This document shows positions 57,908 to 64,000 of a stretch of 64,000 nt of DNA, in pieces; position 1 is the first letter of the stretch, and the number at the start of each line of letters is the position of its first letter. The notes under the pieces were generated by a model. It was not told the origin of the DNA. It saw only the letters and a list, made by a program, of their open reading frames with translations, and searched no databases. The position numbers and the translations under genes are program-made. Source of the DNA: Pelobates cultripes (Eukaryota > Chordata > Amphibia > Anura > Pelobatidae); the NCBI GenBank assembly GCA_933207985.1, contig OW240913.1, positions 325,831,880 to 325,895,879 of the forward strand, written 5' to 3'.

Positions 57908-58005
57908 GGACAGTGCTAGCTCAAGAAGAAGATGGTGGCATGTGTCACTGTCACGCAACGCCTGCATCCTCAGTTACTAACTTTAGTTTTGTTTCTTGAA
58001 ACAGA
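57560..58005 (-). repeat. Inverted arm R (pairs with 52467-52915)
   Basis: Reverse-complement partner of arm L, including GTCACGCAACGCCTGCATCC and TTAGTTTTGTTTCTTG outside the MITE. See arm L and the finding. Confidence 0.8.
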
Positions 58006-58450
58006 TAAATGTATATTTACAGTATATACAACAGCATGTACTATCTCTTGCCTCTGTTCTCCTGTAGATGTCGCAATTCCCAAACTCTTAGTACTTTAGT
58101 TTATTAAATCATTACACAAAGGCAAAGTATAGCGGTTTTCCTAGAGTTATTTACAGCGTTTGAACGTGTTAGTTTGTAGTTGTGGTTGTATTTTGAGATC
58201 TGGTGTTCTAAATGATTTAGTTATTTGCTCTAAGATGGATCTTACCAATTTTCAGTACGGTACAATTTTAGTGCATTGCAATGGCTATATTTCATACTAT
58301 AATTTCAGATGTATGAAACTGAGCTTGGTACAAACATAAAAGCGAACCAATACATTTTAAAGTCTTTATTTTATACTAAATAGTTTTAAAAAAAGTTGCT
58401 GAGTTGTAGTTGCCTGGTTTTGACTGAAAATAGGTGTCTGAATAATACGC
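58006..58450. other. Intergenic, nothing recognised
   Basis: No element or exon recognised between the inverted arm and the pogo-type relic. Confidence 0.4.
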
Positions 58451-59625
58451 CTAATAATAGACCCATTTTTTCTCCTTAAATGAGTACTTCTTGTCCATGT
58501 AGCCTGCTCGTAGTGCATTGGCAACACAGCCGTCAGTGATTTTATCCCATGAATTCTTCACCCAAGTCACAACCTCTTGCAAGTTAGGCTTCACAAAGTT
58601 TCCATGCTGATTTCTCTCCATTATTTTTTCAATCTATTCATTGATTTCCATGCGGAATTGGCTCTTGAATGGCTTGTTTATTGCAATATTAAGAGTCTGG
58701 AGATAGCCAGTCATTCCTGCAGGAATCATTACTTGATCTATTCTTTTCTCTGCAAGGACGTTCTTCATGTCTTTAGCACAGTGAGTGCTGGCTGAATCCC
58801 AGACTAGCAGACCTCTTTGGCCACCTCGCAAAAGAAGTGGCAGCATTAAATCGACCCACTTCCTTATAGCTTGTGTACACCAGGCCTTTTCGGTTTCAAG
58901 AACATAAATGCCTGAAACACGTTCAATCTTATCTTTCTTGCCCTTAGTTATGAGTAGAGGTGGGGCTTTCTTTCCATCCAGACAAATTGCCAAAATGCAG
59001 GTAACACGTGCGCTTTCATAGTGGAGGGAATGTAGATTGATGAAGCACCCCTCTGATCAACTGACGTTTGAGATCCTTGCCCCATAAACACTGCAGTTTC
59101 ATCCATAGCAATCATGTTGGAGAGTTGGTACTTGGAAAAGTCAATTCAATTAACAAAAGACATGAATGCAAGTGCACGTTTAATAATTTCAATATCTTCC
59201 AGCTTGAACAGTGTTGTCGTTCTTCTTAGCAACAGTTCATGTCACTTAAGGAAGTCATCCAGCCAATAATGTGATGCTTTGAATTCTTCGGGGGATAATT
59301 CAAACTGTGGTGCCATTGCAAGGGCAAATGCTTAAATATCAGCCCGGTGCACAAACAAAGCCTTTGCTCTCCTTTCAGCAATCCATTTACAGATGATGCC
59401 TTCCAGCTTAGGAAATAGTGGCTGCTGACCTGATCCACACTTGCGCTTCTTGGCATTTCCCTCATCCACCTGTTGCTTGAGATTATCGTACTGTGCTCAC
59501 CATTTTCGGAACATTCGGACATCCAACTTCGTCTCTATGCAGAAAGCCGTAAGATTCTTGCCCTGAGAATCCTCCACAATTCTTTTCTTGTAAACGACGG
59601 AATAGCTCTTTCTTTTTGCACTCAT
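58451..59625 (-). pseudogene. pogo-type transposase relic (Brinker HTH + DDE_1)
   Basis: Minus strand. The ATG at 59625-59623 opens SYSVVYKKRIVEDSQGKN and FRKW, a Brinker-type DNA-binding domain; later come MIAMDETAVFMG (first Asp), LLVWDSASTHC (second Asp) and IPAGMTGYLQTLNIAINKPF. The third catalytic residue, Asp in pogo-type DDE_1 transposases, is Asn here. At least four in-frame stops and one frame change occur upstream of 58993. It resembles the source of domesticated genes such as POGK, but the damage argues against a host gene. Confidence 0.8.
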
Positions 59626-59778
59626 TTTGTCTGGGTGTCAAAATATTACAGACTTCCATTTTTACAACACTGTCGACAAATGAGGATGCACTACTGTAGC
59701 AAGTATGTGCCAGAATGCAGGTCTACATTCGGGAAAATTCCCCCGAACATAAACCAGTTAAATAGTGCATGGAATCCC

Positions 59779-59820
59779 GCAAATCTATGTTCGGGGAAAC
59801 TTCCCCAAACATAGATTTGC
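59779..59820. repeat. Near-perfect 42-bp palindrome
   Basis: GCAAATCTATGTTCGGGGAA, a two-base centre, then TTCCCCAAACATAGATTTGC; one mismatch per arm. Part of a longer stretch (59700-59860) where this motif repeats. It lies between the transposase start and the terminal repeat of the pogo-type element. Confidence 0.85.
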
Positions 59821-59869
59821 TTACTCGCGAATGGAATCCTGTGAATCTATGTTAGCGAACTAGCAATTG

Positions 59870-59958
59870 CTGACTAGGGCTTATTTTCGGGATAGAGCTT
59901 ATATATTACGAGCATCCCCCGAGAATAAGCTAGGGCTTATTTTCGGGGAAAGATGGTA
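59870..59958. repeat. Terminal-repeat remnant of pogo-type element
   Basis: Two copies of AGGGCTTATTTTCGGG followed by GAAAGATGGTA, a terminal motif seen in vertebrate Tc1/mariner-superfamily repeats. No matching inverse copy was found left of 58451, so the other end appears lost. Confidence 0.5.
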
Positions 59959-60839
59959 TTATGTACTAAGTGCTAGACTGCAGTTATGAATAAAAAACCA
60001 TAGGGGGCAGAGAAGGTTCACAAAGCTATGGCATGCAATAAACCATTGATGTGACGTGTTGTGACTTGTGGATTGTGGATTTGTTCCAGAAAAGCATTTT
60101 TGCACCACAATCAATATAAATGACTTGTAAATCAGCTTAAATGTGTTGCAACTGGCATAAAAGAGTACTGTTTTCTTTGCCCTATGTAACATTTCCTGCT
60201 TTTTTTTTTTTTTACACGTACGCAGTGTGTCATTTACAATGCCTCACTGTGTACTTCAAACACACTTGGTGTGTACAAATGACATGGTTCCATTTACATA
60301 TAATAAAATATAATCTATAGAATTTTTCCAGCAAAGACATAGATTACAATTTTCAATAATAATGACTCAAACCTTGTACTCGTTTTAGAATATGCAATGC
60401 ATCCAGTTCACTCTGAAGCGTCTGTGACACCACCAAGTTTTGTACATCCATAATGATGGGGTTTTGCCACACATTTTAATGCAGCCTTTACATACTAAAT
60501 GTTTTATTTTAGGTTTACAGCTTCTGAAACACTACAACTGTAGTAAACGGTCATTCTACACACCATAAACACTACGGACTGCTGTAATGGTTATGTTGCC
60601 AGGATTCCCCTAGTATCATCCTGTGGAAAACAGTCAAACCGTTTTTGAATGGTTTGGAACTTCCCTGTACTCCCTGGCCACTCATGACCCCGATTTCTGT
60701 TGTTAAAGAGACATGCTTCACTTCACAATTATTTCTTTAAATCAGAAAGCAAATATATAGTGATTTTAGTGTGTGCATGGGGGGGATAGTGACTGTAGTG
60801 TGTGCATGGGAGGGGAGGATTAGATAGACATGTAATGTT
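59959..60839. other. Intergenic, nothing recognised
   Basis: No coding similarity or element ends seen. Confidence 0.4.
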
Positions 60840-61430
60840 TATAATATACAACTACTTATTCACATAGGCCACAGGGGGCAGTGATACAAGTCCCTGTGTG
60901 TGCTGTGGTGTGTGAGGAGGGGAGGGGGTATAGTGGCGGTGCTGGGTGCAGGAGTCCTAGGAGATGTACTGAGTGCTATGGGGTATATAGGCTGTGGTGG
61001 GTGCAGAGAGGGATTGTTGCAGAAGAAAATATAAAATCATTAAAAAAATTAAATAAATTATATATACATATGTAATTTCTTTCTAACTGTATTTTGACAA
61101 AATACATATATATACATATTATATATATGAGCAAAACACACAGAATAGCATTCTATATATTTCTAATATAGATATATATATATACAAATAACTGCAAATA
61201 TATATATTTAAATATGTATAATTACATAATTACATAAGTATAAACGTAGAATTTAAATACATATATATGTATATATATATATTAAAATTATATGTATATA
61301 TTTATGCAACCTTTTAACACAATTATGTGGTTTTAGTGATTAAAATTTGAGGGACGTGCCTGACGAAAGTCCAGAGAATTTAATTTGCAAGCACTATATT
61401 TAACCCTGTAACAGCATAAAACCTGTATAC
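60840..61430. repeat. Fold-back element fragment, left piece
   Basis: AT-rich simple sequence followed by GAGGGACGTGCCTGACGAAA, CCAGAGAATTTAATTTGCAA and TATATTTAACCCTGTAAC corresponds to 32390-32920 of the fold-back element. The match stops near 61430 and picks up again at about 63905. Confidence 0.65.
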
Positions 61431-61625
61431 AGAAAAAGTGCCAGCGCTTAGTGACTAATCCCCTTAGATAAATAATCTAGGGTACCATAAACAATGTAAA
61501 TTGAACCTTATATGTTTAGAGTTCACATTCAATATAGTGCAGCATGAGTCTGGGAGGATGGGGATATGTATCCTTATGTATCCAAAAGTGTCCAAAGTTA
61601 GCGTGTCCTGTATATCCACCAAGTA

Positions 61626-63175
61626 CAGGGAGTGCAGAATTATTAGGCAAGTTGTATTTTTGAGGATTAATTTTATTATTGAACAACAACCATGTTCTCA
61701 ATGAACCCAAAAAACTCATTAATATCAAAGTTGAATATTTTTGGAAGTAGTTTTCAGTTTGTTTTTAGTTTTAGCTATGTTAGGGGGATATCTGTGTGTG
61801 CAGGTGACTATTACTGTGCATAATTATTAGGCAACTTAACAAAAAACAAATATATACCCATTTCAATTATTTATTATTACCAGTGAAACCAATATAACAT
61901 CTCAACATTCACAAATATACATTTCTGACATTCAAAAACAAAACAAAAACAAATCAGTGACCAATATAGCCACCTTTCTTTGCAAGGACACTCAAAAGCC
62001 TGCCATCCATGGATTCTGTCAGTGTTTTGATCTGTTCACCATCAACATTGCGTGCAGCAGCAACCACAGCCTCCCAGACACTGTTCAGAGAGGTGTACTG
62101 TTTTCCCTCCTTGTAAATCTCACATTTGATGATGGACCACAGGTTCTCAATGGGGTTCAGATCAGGTGAACAAGGAGGCCATGTCATTAGATTTTCTTCT
62201 TTTATACCCTTTCTTGCCAGCCACGCTGTGGAGTACTTGGACACGTGTGATGGAGCATTGTCCTGCATGAAAATCATGTTTTTCTTGAAGGATGCAGACT
62301 TCTTCCTGTACCACTGCTTGAAGAAGGTGTTTTCCAGGAACTGGCAGTAGGACTGGGAGTTGAGCTTGACTCCATCCTCAACCCGAAAAGGCCCCACAAG
62401 CTCATCTTTGATGATACCAGCCCAAACCAGTACTCCACCTCCACCTTGCTGGCGTCTGAGTCGGACTGGAGCTCTCTGCCCTTTACCAATCCAGCCACGG
62501 GCCCATCAAGACTCACTCTCATTTCATCAGTCCATAAAACCTTAGAAAAATCAGTCTTGAGATATTTCTTGGCCCAGTCTTGACGTTTCAGCTTGTGTGT
62601 CTTGTTCAGTGGTGGTCGTCTTTCAGCCTTTCTTACCTTGGCCATGTCTCTGAGTATTGCACACCTTGTGCTTTTGGGCACTCCAGTGATGTTGCAGCTC
62701 TGAAATATGGCCAAACTGGTGGCAAGTGGCATCGTGGCAGCTGCACGCTTGACTTTTCTCAGTTCATGGGCAGTTATTTTGCGCCTTGGTTTTTCCACAC
62801 ACTTCTTGCGACCCTGTTGACTATTTTGAATGAAACGCTTGATTGTTCGATGATCACGCTTCAGAAGCTTTGCAATTTTAAGAGTGCTGCATCCCTCTGC
62901 AAGATATCTCACTATTTTTGACTTTTCTGAGCCTGTCAAGTCCTTCTTTTGACCCATTTTGCCAAAGGAAAGGAAGTTGCCTAATAATTATGCACACCTG
63001 ATATAGGGTGTTGATGTCATTAGACCACACCCCTTCTCATTACAGAGATGCACATCACCTAATATGCTTAATTGGTAGTAGGCTTTCGAGCCTATACAGC
63101 TTGGAGTAAGACAACATGCATAAAGAGGATGATGTGGTCAAAATACTCATTTGCCTAATAATTCTGCACTCCCTG
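61626..63175 (-). mobile_element. Tc1-type transposon, nearly intact
   Basis: TA-flanked, 1550 bp. Ends CAGGGAGTGCAGAATTATTA and the perfect inverse TAATAATTCTGCACTCCCTG, with inner repeats ATAATTATTAGGCAA and TTGCCTAATAATTAT about 180 bp inward, an IR/DR layout. Confidence 0.94.
61954..62957 (-). pseudogene. Tc1 transposase with a single frameshift
   Basis: Minus strand, start MGQKKDLTGSEKSKIVRYLA at 62957. HTH pair (STLKIAKLLKRDHRTIKRFI), KPRRKITAHELR hook, VLWTDEMRVSLDGP (first Asp), then a frameshift at about 62497-62502. In the new frame: MIFMQDNAPSHVSKY (second Asp), [16 protein letters not shown] (Glu) and the end KKGGYIGH, stop before 61954. The two frames (62274-62957 and 61954-62397) overlap because the first runs on out of frame. 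No other damage seen. Confidence 0.92.
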
Positions 63176-63904
63176 TATATACAGATCGATACCTTTAAAA
63201 GGATACAAAATGTGCACATAGAGTAATATTGCAAACCTTATTTGTAAAAATACCCAATCCTCCAAATGGAACCCTTACATAAAAAAGATGTGGTATTGTC
63301 TCCAATAACAACACAAATAGCGTTGTAACAATATCGTGGAGGTGTTACCACTCTGTTTGTTGGTCGTCTCTGCACACGGACCGGGTTAGATCTCCCATAG
63401 GACGGAGGGATGCCTTCACTGCACACTGCTGTGTTCGCCTTAAGGCTCAGGAGGCCGCTCTCCAGGACTCGGGTCCTGCAGGAACGCGTGGGAACAGCGT
63501 TCCTGCACTTTTTTCACATGACGTCATATTACGGCTCCCGGCATCAATAGACAGCCTGTGAGGGAGCAGAGCTGGAAGAACATAGCTTCCTCGCCTCGCC
63601 TGATTAGAACAGCCGTCTGCCTCACTGCAGCCCAACTGGACCCCAGGGACCCATCCATGCCAGCTTTTCCAAAAGGTAGGGAGGCTGGGTGGGAAATGTT
63701 AATTCTTATAATATAAATAAATTAGGGAATTATAGTATTTCTTTAAAAGGAGCAGGAACAGGTGGAGTTCTTAAAAAAGAGGAAGGGGTGTGTTCTGACT
63801 TCTCTCTGTGTGCACAACCTGGCCACTCTAAGGACAGGTACTACACTACCTGTGTCTCTGTTCTGTTAGCGTGTCTGGTTCCCTGAATTCGTGACAGAGG
63901 GGAT
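63176..63904. other. Repeat-derived sequence around the Tc1 element
   Basis: With 61431-61625 this forms an insertion of unknown type into the fold-back fragment. It contains a TGACGTCA palindrome at 63519-63526 and a GC-richer stretch (63360-63660). No gene recognised. Confidence 0.4.
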
Positions 63905-64000
63905 AAAACTTGTACATGGTTTTAAAACAGTAAATTGTATTATAACGATGATATTGTCAGTGAAAGTGACGTTATTCGTTAGACTTCACTGAATACAAAT
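63905..64000. repeat. Fold-back element fragment, right piece
   Basis: GATGATATTGTCAGTGAAAG then TGACGTT and ACTTCACTGAATACAAAT match hairpin 1 of the element at 32141. It runs off the window edge. Confidence 0.65.

Noticed and set aside
58634..58993. 119-codon minus-strand frame as a possible domesticated host gene
   Set aside because: It is the C-terminal part of a pogo-type transposase with several stops upstream, a lost terminal repeat and a mutated catalytic residue. Decay is the simpler reading.

Overview
The window is nuclear DNA from a vertebrate, almost certainly a frog. It carries spliced genes with GT-AG introns. The repeats are vertebrate and amphibian in type: CR1-clade LINEs with 8-bp 3' tails, Tc1 elements with long inverted repeats, and many small TTAA-flanked elements that resemble the T2 MITE group described in Xenopus. 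The exact species cannot be read from the sequence.

Region 1-34.7 kb is the 3' half of EPRS1 (bifunctional glutamyl/prolyl-tRNA synthetase), plus strand. Ten coding exons give the last 412 residues of the protein: most of the prolyl-tRNA synthetase catalytic core (TxE loop, motifs 2 and 3), the anticodon-binding domain and the C-terminal zinc-binding domain, ending in a stop at 34544. All ten exons join in frame. The introns hold four CR1 copies (one nearly full length with ORF1, endonuclease and RT remnants), several MITEs, a hAT element, a 36-bp minisatellite beside an exon, a polypyrimidine tract and a 1.9-kb fold-back element.

Region 34.7-44.2 kb is a graveyard of retroelements and DNA transposons: a chromodomain Ty3/Gypsy relic, an L1-like relic, two solo LTRs with 5-bp target duplications, and a Tc1 element interrupted by a hAT MITE.

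At 44324 lies the first coding exon of an SLC30A10-like metal transporter. Its position and strand just downstream of EPRS1 match the human gene order as I remember it. Both metal-site residues of transmembrane helix 2 look replaced (Ala43, His47), and no later exon was recognised in the window.

Region 45-64 kb has no recognised host exon. It contains three more Tc1-type elements, a decayed pogo-type element, and a CR1-like LINE inserted in a MITE and itself hit by a solo LTR and at least two small TTAA elements. A pair of inverted ~0.45-kb arms flanks that stack. The most unusual signals are the altered zinc transporter, the serial fold-back element and the dated nesting of transposons. I saw no prokaryotic features, CRISPR array or convincing RNA gene.
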